From Novakomyces olei (Eukaryota > Ascomycota > Novakomycetes > Novakomycetales > Novakomycetaceae), in contig JADEYG010000003.1 of NCBI GenBank assembly GCA_016906335.1, positions 1,302,001 through 1,366,000 of the forward strand: DNA of 64,000 nucleotides, written 5' to 3'. The position numbers and the translations under genes are program-made. Position 1 is the first letter of the stretch. Each line of letters begins with the position of its first letter. Of the stretch, positions 37,691 through 49,159 are shown piece by piece. The notes below the pieces were generated by a model. The model did no database searches. It had not been told where the DNA came from and was given only the letters and a program-made list of their open reading frames with translations.

Positions 37691-38397
37691 ATGTCGGATG
37701 AAGTTGACCGACTTTTGAAACGAACTGAGACGCAGTTTGACAATGTATATTACATTTTGATTTTCGTTTACTAAACAGAAAACAGGAGCGAGAAATAAAG
37801 CGTATTTTAAATGCTTTCAAGCTCAATGCTTATGAGGTTCTGGGTATTACGCCCGGAATATCTGACGACGATATTCGCAATTTGTATCGCCGGAAATCGT
37901 TGTTGCTCCATCCCGATAGAAATCGAAACAATGCAGAGGCTGCTGCGGCTGCTTTCGACAAGCTCAAAAAGGCAGAGGCTGAATTATTAGATGTCAAAAG
38001 GCGTGAGCAGCTTGATTCTGCTTGGGTTGACGCTCGAAACCTTTTAATTCGGGAGCGGAAGCTAAGTCGCGATGATGACAAGGAGTTTCTTTCTAGCAGT
38101 GAATTTTTGGCAGATTTACATGTGAAATGGCGCGAGGTATTAATTGAGGACGAATTACGATTACGGAAAAAGCGTCAGATTGCTATGGCGGAAGAAGGCA
38201 GGCAGCTTGCGCGCGAAGAGGAAGAAATCGCAGAGCGAACACGTAAAGTGAAGGAAAAAGAAGCCTGGGAAGCCACGCGAGATAACCGTGTACAAAACTG
38301 GCGTAGTTTTCGAGGAAAACCTTCGACAAATAGTTCGTCGGAGCTCTCAGGAAAGCCTCCTCCAAAAAAGAAGAAAAAGCCACAGCTATTAGGATAA
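37691..38397 (+). CDS. J-domain protein, DNAJC8/Spf31-like splicing factor
   Basis: Exons are 37691-37744 and 37786-38397 with a 41 bp intron (gtatat...tactaaac...aacag), giving 221 residues. The acceptor at 37785 is chosen over the nearer AG at 37778 because only it keeps frame. The J domain has AYEVLGITPG and LHPDRNRN (HPD motif), then a helix-rich basic/acidic region (EEGRQLAREEEEIAERTRKVKEKE) and the family end VQNWRSFRGK before a KKKKK tail that may act as a nuclear signal. Human DNAJC8 and fission yeast Spf31 are spliceosome-associated J-proteins. Domain order and length agree. Confidence 0.9.
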
Positions 38398-38696
38398 GGA
38401 TACACGTTTTGAACTTCTTTAAATTTGTTACTTATATCATAGCAGACTACTTTAATCTGCCAAAGAATCCAAATATGCAAAGATGAAGAAAAATAAAATA
38501 TTTACAAATAAAAGGGATGGCGGAAAAAAAAAGAGATGGTGAGTGAATTGGAACAGAAACAAATTGCTGATTAAATGAAGTACAAATATTAATAACAGCG
38601 ATCCGTCACACAATTAATAAGAACCGTATTTCGCCTTAAACCATAGAACAAAGAAGAAAAATCAAAAACATCCCATAATCAATAAACTAACACCCG
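38398..38696. other. Convergent intergenic region
   Basis: 300 bp of A-rich sequence between the J-protein and Zn-cluster gene 3' ends. Nothing else seen. Confidence 0.6.
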
Positions 38697-40214
38697 CTAT
38701 CCCAAAATGTCTTTCATGCCAATCCTCATACGGCGTGCTGGTGAAGACAGATCTGCCTCGTCTTCGCCAATCATATTTGACTCTACTTCGTCGTCCAAGA
38801 CGGTCTTTTGCGCCAGTTTCTTGCTGAGGTAATCGTCAACCTGCTCCTTGTGGCTTGAGGCATGCCCTTCTTGATTGTGTTCCGAGCCATCGGGAAATTT
38901 CCCAGTCTGCCGGTCAACGCTCGACCTACGATCACTTATAGGAGGTAAGCGCAGATTAAATTGCCCCTGTCCCGATTCTAATTCCTGTCCTGAGGCGGCA
39001 ACATGTTGTTTGAAAACATGGTGATCAACAGCATTCATGAAAGAAGCGTACCGAATATACATATTGGAAACAGGCTTGCTGCTTCTTTGTCCACCAGAAT
39101 ATCCGTGCTGCTGATGTTGATTTTGGAGCTGATTCTGGGTAAATATGAGTGAAGAGGACGAAGATGCCTCTGCTTCCGTAGGCGAAGTTGCTAAATCTGG
39201 TTTGTACTGAAATGTATAACACGTGGATTCAGCAATTGCGGGCGATGTATTGCTCGACGAAACAATTGGGCTAGCCCTGTCAAAAGTAAAATGCTTATTT
39301 GAGCGGGGCGATTCTGCAACAGCTAATTCATCTTTTTCACAATATCCAGGTGCAGATAAAGCAGGACGCATCATAGCGAAATACTTTGCGGAAGACACTA
39401 AACCCTGAGGGTCCAGCATACCCGGATAGTTGTCATTAGCCACCGCATTTGGGGTAAAACTTGGTGAGGTCGCATACCCTGCGGCTTGTAACGGCCGATC
39501 GTACATTCCGCTTGTTTTGTCGGGAAGTGCTATTTTGGGTACATTGTCATAATCCTTGGCAGCTATGTTTTCTGGTGGAGGTTGTGAGGAGCCAAAAGAA
39601 CAAGATCTAGAGTGCGATGTATATGAATGTGAACCGCTGCTCTTGTCTCCTGATGAATTGACGGTCATCGCTTGTGCATAAACAGGAGCGCTCGGGAACA
39701 GCTTGCGTTGTAATTGCTCCTGAGGCCGCTTAAAATGAAATAAAGAATTGTGGAAACTGGGATCAGCGCTTCCGACTTCAGAATATTGAGCATCGCGGAT
39801 GCGAGGGCGGCCGCGCCGTTTGTGCGGCACATCAATGCAACTTGCTTCTTTATTCAATGTTATACACCTCCGACACGGCCGAGACTCTTTATAGATTAGA
39901 TTTAATCTTACATAAATCAAGATAAAACAGAAATCGTGAATTCACTTACCATCACAGGCTAGATGAGCTCGTTTACAGTTTGAGCAGGCACTGGCGACGT
40001 GAGATTTATATCGTTTAGCATCACTCAGGCTTGCCTCCAGAATAGCGGTCTCGGGTTTTGAAATCGTACCGTCAGCAGTTTGATGTTTGTCTGGTAAACA
40101 ATCTAGAGAACGGTCCAGAGCATGATGATCCATGCTTTTTGCCGATTTCAAGTTTGCTGTTGCTTTTGTTGTTTGCCCCACTATCCCGCCATGGAAAATT
40201 TGCGCCACTAGCAT
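38697..40214 (-). CDS. Zn(II)2Cys6 transcription factor with AT-hook-like basic tail
   Basis: Exons are 40214-39950 and 39886-38697 with a 63 bp intron that falls inside the zinc cluster, giving 484 residues. The junction restores ACSNCKRAHLACD-ESRPCRRC...C, a complete Cys6 cluster (CX2CX6CX5CX2CX8C). It is followed by HKRRGRPRIRD, an AT-hook-like stretch shared by a subset of fungal Zn-cluster factors. The rest is Ser/Gln-rich and disordered, with no visible fungal-specific middle homology domain. ATG 40214 (MLVAQIF) is the first in frame; a later ATG at MDHH is an alternative. Expected to be a nuclear DNA-binding regulator; targets cannot be inferred. Confidence 0.88.
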
Positions 40215-42112
40215 TTGTTTGGATGAGCGAAAGCCGTAGTTAAAAGCGTAGTGAAAAGCGAGACGCAAAGGAGAGTTGAGCACACAAGCGTAGAGCGGAA
40301 TTCAATTAAATGCTATTATTTGATCTCACACTACTCGGCAAGATAAGCGCGAGCTTAAATACATTGTGCCCTGGGGCGCTCTATATAAACTATACGTAAC
40401 TTGTACTAGTCACAAAATACACTTGTATGTTTGTCAAATGTACTTATTCGAAGGCCGAGACTCTGCTCTCTATAGGATAATTTCGCCTGGAAGCGATATC
40501 TATTACTTAATTGTGACTTGAAGAGTGTGCGAGGATTATATCGCTCGCTGACTTTTTACTGTCCATCCCAAAAGGGCAGTCTAAAACGGTCGGCGATCTT
40601 GTAAATGTTCCGACAATTTATTGCGACCACTTTACAGCGGCATTATTTAGCTAAATCTTATTTATGTATTTATGAACATATATATTCTCCTCGTCACAAT
40701 GAAGATGAAGGCTTTCTAATTCCAGAGATAGAGGTTAACAAGCTTGTGATGTGTGAGAGCTATCTAAGAGACAGAGAGTGCTTTCCCCCTCTCAACTGTC
40801 AAGTTTAAAACAATTTCTCTTCGAATCCCAAAGAGGCAAAATCCCGCAGAAAATCAAAAATAACACGGGAATCAAACCCCAAGGCCCTGACAGGTGGACA
40901 AGCATCCCAAATTTGGAACGCCAACCTACATATAAAATTCGCCCCATACTTTCCTCTCCATAACACTCTTTTACTAAGTAATAGCTGATGCAAAGTCAGG
41001 GCGCCTCTTGCCATGTCGGGCCCATGAGTTCTCTTTCTCCGCTCTCTATGGCTTTTTGGGCTTAAGAAACTAACTTCCCCTCACTCCTTGCAAAGTTATA
41101 ATTTTCCTATCCTTCGAAGCTGCAGAATAAATGAAAACAATTAATCCGACTCACCGCCCTCAGCCTTCCGTTAGATATTCTCCTCAAATCATAAAGTGTG
41201 CACGTATGAGTTTACCAACTCGGCCCGACCTTGTTCGCAAATCGTTGTCGCTATGCCTTTTCCGGATACGCGGAACGCCACGTAGCGTTCATATGAGCTG
41301 ACCGTATATAAATTCCACATTACAACAATATATAATTAATAATATTCGCTTTGATTTGGTATGCTCCAATTTTGGTGTCCTACAAACGTTTGAATTGTTT
41401 ATCCCACTAAAAGGTTGCATAGTCCCTAGCTATGTGCTTTCGAGTACTGGAATAACTGCGCTGCATGCCACATGTGCGTCAACCCAAAATTACTTGTGAT
41501 GCAGCTTCATGTAATGCGCTATAATTTTATCAGTAGATTTAAACTCTCTATATGCGACTTTTCATTGGTGAATAAGTTCGCCTGTAAACGACTTATCACA
41601 TGTGGATCGAATGCCAAAAACGATAGCGCAAGCTATTGAAATATGCGTGGAGAGATGCTAGTTGGAAGATGTTAGTTGGAAACGTCTACAGAATTTGCAT
41701 CAGCAAAGGCCATAGCCAGGTCATCCGTATAATATGCTAGGGTGAAGGGAGAGAGGAGTAATTAAAATGCACACATACTCCCGACAGCCTATACTGCTTT
41801 TTAGGCAGAAAATAAAAATTAGAGCAATACTAAGACTAAAACTAGAATTAAAATTTAAATCATTAGAAGTTCGAGCAGCTTTTAAAAAAGAATGATGTTT
41901 ATTTCACTGCAATAATATTGGTTCAGACACTTCCAAGGAACTAAAAATTAGGCAATTTTGCGATTCGGCACAATGCACTAAAACTCATCTATAGATCTTG
42001 CAGGATCTTTGTATAAAAACGGTTGCTACAGAACCTGCCAAAGTACTGCGACCTTTCACAGTACTTGCCTATGCTCATTTTTTAATAGCCACCACCTTTT
42101 CCCAAACATTTC
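40215..42112. other. Long intergenic region, no gene recognised
   Basis: 1.9 kb between the Zn-cluster factor start and the Lon stop. Short open frames near 40605-41014 on both strands have no family resemblance. The stretch 40795-40990 is less AT-rich than its surroundings but shows no tRNA fold. Could hold a long non-coding transcript or distal promoter elements. Confidence 0.5.
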
Positions 42113-43977
42113 TCAAAGCCGACTTCGCGCCTCGGACTCTGCCATTCTACCTACAAAATCAAAACCTTTTAAAACCTGTAATAGTTAATAATTCCCATTT
42201 ATCATACAGTTTCGCTCGTTTCCTTACCTCGTCCAAAGCCTGCCACACATCATCAACATAGACAAATTGCATATCTCGCTGAGCGTCTGCAGGAATGTCG
42301 GCCTCCACATTACGCTTGTTCCTAGAAGGGAGAACAACTTTTGTGATACCCGCGCTTTTTGTAAATCCTATGTTAGCCCACTTTGAATTGAAATTCTATC
42401 ATTTTTTTTATACAAAGGCATTTCTTTGGCCTATTTTTTGCCTCTTTTTTTTCTTCTTTCCCATGCAACCCTGACACACATACCGATTTGCCGCTAAAAC
42501 TTTTTCGCGGATACCTCCAACAGGTAAAATTCGTCCACGTAAAGTCACCTCACCCGTCATTGCAGTATGCGGGTCAACTGCCGTTTTTATCACCATACTT
42601 ACTAGCGCTACTACCATTGCTACTCCCGCACTAGGGCCGTCTTTAAGCACCGCCCCTGCAGGTGCATGAATATGAATATCTTGGCCATTAAAGACTGAAG
42701 AGCTTCTTGAGTTGGTGTCGCAACCAGCGTATGACAGGCCCAGGGCCTTTGCATTTGAGCGTACTAACGAGACCGCTAAAACGGCAGATTCACGTATAAC
42801 TTCACCTAGCCTTCCAGTCAAGATAAGACTCCCTGAGTGCTCCAGATCATGCGATGGCATCGATGCTGCTTCCAGAAATAAGAGTCCCCCATTTCCGGAG
42901 CCCATGTAGGCTAAGCCAGTAACAACCCCTGGCCGTCCTGCACGTGCAGCAAGCTCTGGCTCGTACAATTGAGCACCCAGTACCTTTTCCACGTCATCAA
43001 TTGCAGCACTATACTCATTTTCTCGATCTTTGTCGCGCAACGCTGAAAGTTCAACTGCTTTGGCCCGACAAAGGCTGGCTATTTTGCGTTCCAGCTCTCT
43101 TACTCCTGGCTCCCGCGTCCATCCGCTCGCAATGGACATAATCTGACTGTCGCTCAGCTTTAATTGCTCCGCATTTAATGCGTTTGCTTCAATTTGCTTC
43201 GGTAATAAATGTTTACGAGCGATTTGTAATTTTTCTTCAAACGTATAACCCGCTAGCTCTACAACTTCCATGCGATCCATCAAAGGTGCTGGTATAGTAT
43301 CTAATGTGTTTGCTGTAGCCATAAAGAGCTTGACCCAGTTAATGATTCAATTCCAAAAATTTAATAAAAAGATATAAATGTCAACTTCAAAGAGAACTAA
43401 GAAAAGCAGAAAAGGAAGAAAGAGCAACAGAAACGAAGCTAACTACGGCATTCGACCATGCCCAATAAAAAAGGAACTCCTAATTGATTACCACGTGTGA
43501 CAGGTTCACTGGTGCGTCAGGACCCAAGTAGTGATCAACAAATGCACTGTTCTGCTCTGGATCGAGTACTTCCTACTGAATTAGTGCTCAAACATTGATA
43601 TTGAACGATGTAAGTTGCTACATAGGTGCCTTCGTACCAGCATCGCGGCGCTAGGATCTCCACGAAGACCATCACGTCCCAATTTATCAACTTCGTCCAA
43701 TAGAATAACGGGGTTAGAACATTTGACCCTACGCAGCGCTTGCACAATAAGGCCGGGCATAGCACCTACATACGTCCGGCGGTGTCCACGAATATCTGCC
43801 TCGTCGCCTACACCACCCAACGAAATGCGCGTGAAATTTCGTCCAAGGCTTCTAGCCACGGATTTAGCCAGGGATGTTTTACCCGTTCCGGGTGGCCCAA
43901 CAAGAAGTAATATCGGTGTCTGCGTGAATGTTAATATAAAGGTTACAACCCTGTCTTACGCTGCTGTAGTTTGACAT
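42113..43977 (-). CDS. Peroxisomal Lon-type protease lacking the N-terminal domain
   Basis: Proposed exons are 43977-43960 (18 nt), 43919-43638, 43572-43492, 43328-42484, 42354-42228 and 42175-42113, giving 471 residues, about half the usual 900 or more. The protein starts at the AAA module: Walker A GPPGTGKT at residues 14-21, Walker [31 protein letters not shown], then [20 protein letters not shown]. The protease domain has the Ser-Lys dyad in KDGPSAGVA (Ser360) and [12 protein letters not shown] (Lys403), 43 apart as in Lon. The last exon ends in Ser-Arg-Leu, a peroxisomal PTS1 signal. The 880 bp upstream gap contains no coding for the LAN substrate-binding domain. It could be a real short form, a degenerating gene, or an unusual start. 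The 5' exon is the least certain. Confidence 0.85.
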
Positions 43978-44861
43978 CTTGCTGCAGCCTGTTTGTCATG
44001 CGGGGGTTTTGGTGGTAATTATGCTATATATACATTCACTCCTCATTGATGCCGTTAACCCTGGCTAACCCTACAGTTGACAATAACAAAACGTACTTAT
44101 ATGGATCCAATTTAAATACGAATTACGCTTTAGCTAAGCTTATTGCGGCATGGAGGTAGGCAACGTGAAACAAGTAACCATCCCAAAACATGCGCTTCGC
44201 GTATAATGATTATTTGACTTGGCTCCCTATAATGACTCTCAAAGAAAAGAATAGTTGATTCACTATTTTATCAATCATTAGGGTTTTGTAAGGCAGCAAT
44301 GTTTTTGGGCCTACTATTCATGTACTCGTTGAGAAAAAGGTTTACAATACGGTTCTTATTTGCCTCCATTCAAAATTCATAAGACGCGTTTTCATGTAGA
44401 TTATTTCTGTTTTGCATGCATCGGGCTCCAATGGCTATGAGGATCCTTCCATATAAAATTTAAAACGCTGCAGCCAATAACGAATAGACACAAACCCAAA
44501 TTGATATTATATAAACCGGCCGAGGGCGAATAGAAGCGTGGAATTTTCTACTCTTCGTTTTTTCAATAGATAAGCCGCTTTGGTATATAATATAATTGTT
44601 ACGTCTTTTGTACTTAATAATCTAGTTAAGTATATTACGTCATAAACTTTGGATATCTAACTAGGTACGATCTATATTGTAAACAAGACAACACTATAAA
44701 ACGAGTGTTAATGAGCATTTGTTTTTATCACACCATTGTTTAGCTTTTGCCTAAGAACGGTTCAAACTGACATCAAAATACAAATTTTGATCATCTTTTG
44801 ACTCTCGATATAAACGAGAAGAACTTAGTACGCCACAGTCTTGGGGAATAGGAGTGCGATA
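43978..44861. other. Divergent promoter region (Lon / SLM)
   Basis: 880 bp with no ORF of the Lon N-domain on the minus strand. Holds a pair of AACCCT boxes and a ttagggttt word near 44278. Confidence 0.6.
44055..44074. promoter_or_regulatory. Paired AACCCT boxes (ttaaccct and ctaaccctac)
   Basis: Two telomere-like half units lie 80-100 bp upstream of the Lon start, and a reverse-orientation ttagggttt lies at about 44278-44286. Candidate telobox-factor sites (inference). Confidence 0.4.
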
Positions 44862-46283
44862 ATGGGCGACAACGAAGCTGTTCCGCATGGCGTTGAAAGC
44901 GCCGATCCGACTGCGCCATTGATGCGCCGCATGGAGGCATGGAAACATATTATCGACAACTTGGCGCAAGTTTACGATGAGGTCGAAGTTCTTCACAAGA
45001 CTCTCGGTAAGAGCTACTCTAAACTTGGGGCTTCAGTGCAAGTGCCATTCCGAGATGTGGGCGTGTTCCATCAAAGCGGTGTGCAGCAAATCTATCAGGA
45101 TTTGCGCGATAAGCTTCAAGTAATCTCTCGAAATCACGATCAGGAGGCTTCAGAGATAAGTACAACTCTGCGTAAAGATATGGAGAATGTCAAAGCCGAG
45201 ATCAAGCAGCAAATTTCGAGACTAAAATCTGATAGTCTAAAAGATGCCAAAAAGGTGGATTCTTTACGTGCAGATTCCCAGAAATACATCGAGAATCTTG
45301 GCAGATCGATCGCAACTGCAGATTCGAATGCTGGTAGTATCACTACAAAGGACGACCCTTTTATCGTGCGGCGTCAATTGTTGCATAATCTTAGCCGTCA
45401 GTCTGTGGAGGAGAACAATCACAATCAGGCGCTCATTACACTTCAAGACGACTTTCGTCGATTCGAGGCTTATATTCTCCAAAAAATACAAGAAAGCGTA
45501 CGCTCTTGGAATGAATTGGCCGGTCGAGAGTCGAGCGGGTATCTGCAAGCTCTCAAATCTGTCGATACCACCGCTCAGGCAGTGCCCCGAGACTTGGAAT
45601 GGAACGATTTCGCTAGTCGGGAGAAAAGTTTGGTGAATCCATCTATAGGAAAGCGCGTAGCGTCCGAGCTAGAATATCCAGGAAAAAATAGCCCGTCAAC
45701 AATTCCAGTCGTGGAAGGCCTGCTTGCGCGCAAAACTCGTGTCTTGAAAAAATATCAATCGGCTTACTTCGTTCTTACTAAGAGCAAATACTTGTACGAG
45801 TTCAAGAGCTCTGACGCTGCGACTGATTCTGAGCCAACGTTTGCTCTTTATCTGCCAGACTGTGATATAGGTGAAAAATCTTCTCCTAATTCAGGAAAGT
45901 GCAAATTTGTGATCGCAGGAAAAGAAGCTGGCAAATTAATTACGACTAAGCACAGTTATTCATTTCGCGCCAACACAGTAGGCGAGCTCGACAAATGGTA
46001 CGATAGCATCGTAAGAGCGATCGGACATGCTCCAGTATCAGCAAAATCTTATGGATTTCAATCTGATGACGATGACGAGGTCGTCGCTACTCCTTCTCTA
46101 GGAAACTCGCCAGTCGACGCGACAGGAAGTGGCAGTGGTGCAAATAGTTTGGGTACTAATCCCGCTACCAATATGAGTGACGAATCTGCTACTAGAGGCG
46201 CGGTGAATGATTCGGTAAATTCTGCAACAGCTGTCCATGAAAATGTTTCCACAAACGCTCAAACTCAAAGCAGAGCGTTGTAA
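44862..46283 (+). CDS. SLM1: Slm1/Slm2-like F-BAR and PH protein (TORC2 effector)
   Basis: Single-exon gene of 473 residues from ATG 44862. The N-terminal part (about residues 25-240) is helical and matches the F-BAR-like region of Slm proteins (MEAWKHIIDNLAQVYDEV, SYSKLGASVQVPF, DDFRRFEAYILQKIQESVRSW). A PH domain follows at about 285-395, with EGLLARKTRVLKKYQSAYFVL, the family block YLYEFKSS, EPTFALYLPDCDIG and KWYDSIVRAI. The tail is acidic and Ser/Thr-rich. Slm1/2 bind PI(4,5)P2, sit at eisosomes and bring TORC2 its substrate Ypk1. They are also calcineurin targets in yeast. All landmark blocks are intact. Confidence 0.93.
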   Translation: MGDNEAVPHGVESADPTAPLMRRMEAWKHIIDNLAQVYDEVEVLHKTLGKSYSKLGASVQVPFRDVGVFHQSGVQQIYQDLRDKLQVISRNHDQEASEISTTLRKDMENVKAEIKQQISRLKSDSLKDAKKVDSLRADSQKYIENLGRSIATADSNAGSITTKDDPFIVRRQLLHNLSRQSVEENNHNQALITLQDDFRRFEAYILQKIQESVRSWNELAGRESSGYLQALKSVDTTAQAVPRDLEWNDFASREKSLVNPSIGKRVASELEYPGKNSPSTIPVVEGLLARKTRVLKKYQSAYFVLTKSKYLYEFKSSDAATDSEPTFALYLPDCDIGEKSSPNSGKCKFVIAGKEAGKLITTKHSYSFRANTVGELDKWYDSIVRAIGHAPVSAKSYGFQSDDDDEVVATPSLGNSPVDATGSGSGANSLGTNPATNMSDESATRGAVNDSVNSATAVHENVSTNAQTQSRAL

Positions 46284-47913
46284 GTTCGCGATCTGAATTC
46301 ACCACCCGTGATATTCTTGTGCTATTGGCAACATTTGTTTTACTTAGCTATCTGAATTGTAATTGAATTATTTTAGTATAATATGATATATTGGATGTGC
46401 CAATGGATGTGCCAATGGATATGCCAACAATTTCTAATTTAGCGGACAATAATTAAAACTTCATGATCTTTTTAAACTGCACCGAAGATCTGATGTCGGA
46501 GAGAAGTATAGTCAGCAACAAACGCTAGATATTGAGTTTAAGATAGATCACGCCTACCGTTAAAGAAATCAACAATTCCGGTACCACCTTATTACAATCT
46601 CAGTATTTGCTTGAGCCTTTTGCTACGCTTGAATATTTAATGAGCGCTCACCTTAGTGAGCAATAAATAGGTGCTGATTGACTGTGACAAGTGAGCCGCA
46701 CTGAACAGCCAATCGATAGAGCTTAGACACGATAGAAAAGAACTCATCTACATGGATTAATATGATGACTCACTAATATTCAAGACTGTAATAATATAGA
46801 TAAAATGATGGGTCTTGATGTGGTCGGGTACCTTCCCTGCCAGCCATTGAGCTAGTTATGTATTTTCTACTTGCATCATCAAACAGGGAAACGTCGGAAC
46901 CATGATGCATCTATCGTCCGAGGTTCCCAAAATTAAAAAAAAAGAGGTTTGTCAAAATATAAGTAAGATAAGTCGATCGGGGTTCGAGAAGCATGATGAT
47001 AATATTTTGCCATTGCTCATACTGAGCATCTACAACAATATGACTATGCAAACTGATACGTGCATGTAAGACTGATTCAAGTGGAGCTTTTGTCTTGAAT
47101 TGAATTTCCCACCACATAAGAACAAGTCCATCTCTGTCCTTATTTCGCTCAATCATCACCTCCAGCCGATCGAAAAATCAAATTGTAGCTGCAGTGGCTT
47201 TAAAAAAGTATTTGGTGCCAATAATGTATCTTATCTTATCGCAATCATTTTAATTTTGTATTCATACGTTCTGACCAAAGCAAGCAGAGTTTCGTATTTT
47301 AAGTCGTATTAATATGACAAAATACCTCCGTCTAAATAAGCGATCTCTGAATAAGATAAGCCTTTTGAATTGAGAGCCGATTTGACTATGTGAAGCGAAA
47401 GACTCGAAATGTGCAGCCAATCATGCCAGATGCTTAAGTAATCTTCAAACGAGAAAAGGGATCAGCCAAAAGATTGACTAGATGTTGTACAGCAATTGAC
47501 TTCTGAACTCCACAATACAAACATAGAACTAATTCGTTTATGGTATTGCATGAAGAGAATCAACTACACAAAACTTCCAAATACAGATATCATAATATGA
47601 TTCTAGAAAGAATACGAGCAAGTAATATAATATAACGTCTACACGGAAGAGATATGCAAGGAGAGATACCAATTACTTGAATACAGAACATACGTAACCT
47701 TCATGCTTACACAAATAGCCAACCTAAACGTTCTTGGCTAAACATGGACCAATTTTGTTGATGCTCCACCGTTGGGCTCACAGAAGACCAAACCACACGC
47801 ATGTACAAAACTTGTTTTATAGATGCATTACTCTGTATGATAAAAATCAAGCTTTCAATTACAGTTCTAATTGTGGTGAGTTAGTTGTCGAAAAACGATT
47901 GTCATTTTAGCTT
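46284..47913. other. Intergenic AT-rich region before the transposon nest
   Basis: 1.6 kb without a recognised gene. Contains a small tandem repeat at 46392-46427. The right part (about 47.5-47.9 kb) could be older transposon sequence, possibly copia flank, but I cannot prove it. Confidence 0.45.
46392..46427 (+). repeat. 12 bp tandem repeat (tggatgtgccaa) x3
   Basis: Three head-to-tail copies, the third with one change, about 110 bp downstream of the SLM stop codon. Confidence 0.9.
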
Positions 47914-47918
47914 ACAAG

Positions 47919-48265
47919 TGTTATAACTGGAAGTAACTCACTGTTATAACTCTTTAGATTAATTGAATCTACTCTTAAACTATGGAAAACCTTGTCCTTT
48001 TATAGACTTCAAGGCTCAGCTCTTATCTCAGAGATAGGATCAAGACTTTCCTATCAATTAGTAATCAGATAGGATCAGAAGTAACCGATCAATTAGTAAT
48101 CACCTTATCATTGATAGGTTACAGATACCCGATCAGTGGCGTGATTTAATGATTAGTAATTAAATATTCCTCCAAATCGGTTAAATTCCGTATTTGGAGT
48201 GAATTAATTTAATTTAATTATGTCATTTTAAATTTAAATTTTACTATCTACACTATGGCCTAACA
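47919..48265 (-). repeat. Outer chromovirus LTR, left copy (3' LTR in coding sense)
   Basis: 347 bp, TG...CA ends, preceded by acaag. By eye it is identical to the copy at 60076-60422. Confidence 0.95.
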
Positions 48266-48528
48266 TCCTCCCCCACTAATTCGAGATGTGTCGAATTGTA
48301 GTTGTTCAGCAGGTTGGTTGAGTTAGCCAAGTGAGATTTAGGTTCCCATGTATCGTCTTCAGGTCCATAGCCTTCCCAGCGGATTCGGTATAATAGCTTA
48401 TACCCCTGTTTCGGTGTATTGGATTTTTTAGACCCTTTGAACCATCCATGGTCAACGATTTGTTGGATCAAATATAATTCTGTGTTGTCTTTGTAGCGTC
48501 GCAGAGCTTTAGGCTTAGGTTGTTCTCT
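48253..48528 (-). CDS. Outer chromovirus, C-terminal chromodomain part
   Basis: Minus-strand open stretch with a chromodomain (YRIRWEGYGPEDDTWEPKSHL), the module that tethers chromoviral integrases to histone marks. Its end slightly overlaps the LTR. It lies on the far side of the nested element from the rest of the integrase. Confidence 0.85.
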   Translation of the reverse strand, partial: REQPKPKALRRYKDNTELYLIQQIVDHGWFKGSKKSNTPKQGYKLLYRIRWEGYGPEDDTWEPKSHLANSTNLLNNYNSTHLELVGEDVRP

Positions 48529-49159
48529 TGTAAGACGGTCCTTACAGCTACAATCGCTGGAGGCCGGCCGTGTATAGTTTAAATAAAGTAAAGGAATAAG
48601 AAAGACCAGGAAAGCAGAAAGCGATTACTGTAAAGCTTACCAGGAGTAATATAATGTATTACTCCCACTTTGAGATAATCAACCCGTGAAGGGCGAGAGG
48701 CCTTCACGGGCAACTATAAACTAAACTAAGTTGCGGAGGAGCGGATGCTCCTTCGCATTCTAAACTACTCTTCCCAAGCTAACTTATGCGAAGGTCGCAC
48801 AAGTTAGAGAGGGAAGCTCTCAGCCTAAACTAGTCTATGGAAATAACTATGAATGTTCTCGCGCTAGCGGAGTGCGAAGGGTCGCACTCGCTAGCGTGCG
48901 AGGATGAGAACGGGAAGCGAGGTCCGTGCACATTGTGCATGGAGCCCCTCGCTCCCGTGGGCCAAGCTGGCTTAGTGCGCGTACCTACATGCACACTAAG
49001 ACAACTTCTACGTCCCAAGACCATCGCGTTACGCGCCGACTGGTCTTGGGCCGCGTTGGCGAAGCTTGCGACGCGCGGACATCCCAAGTCCGACTACAGG
49101 CGTCGCCCCTCGCTTCCCAACGCGGTTGTCAGGAACTCGTCAAGGCGAGGATCATGACA
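48529..49159 (-). repeat. Inner chromovirus LTR, left copy, packed with inverted repeats
   Basis: 631 bp and much richer in G+C than its surroundings. At least eight inverted repeats, for example arms at 48529-48534/48541-48546, 48683-48692/48701-48710, 48733-48742/48747-48756, 48780-48785/48801-48806, 48862-48877/48882-48896, 48971-48977/48994-49000 and 49014-49023/49041-49050. Confidence 0.93.

Noticed and set aside
40805-40990. Possible tRNA or small RNA (gggaatcaaacccc word)
   Set aside because: The T-arm does not pair, and no acceptor stem or anticodon arm can be drawn on either strand.
46911-47159. 82-codon minus-strand frame in the SLM to transposon gap
   Set aside because: Not similar to any family I recognise and has no intron or promoter support.
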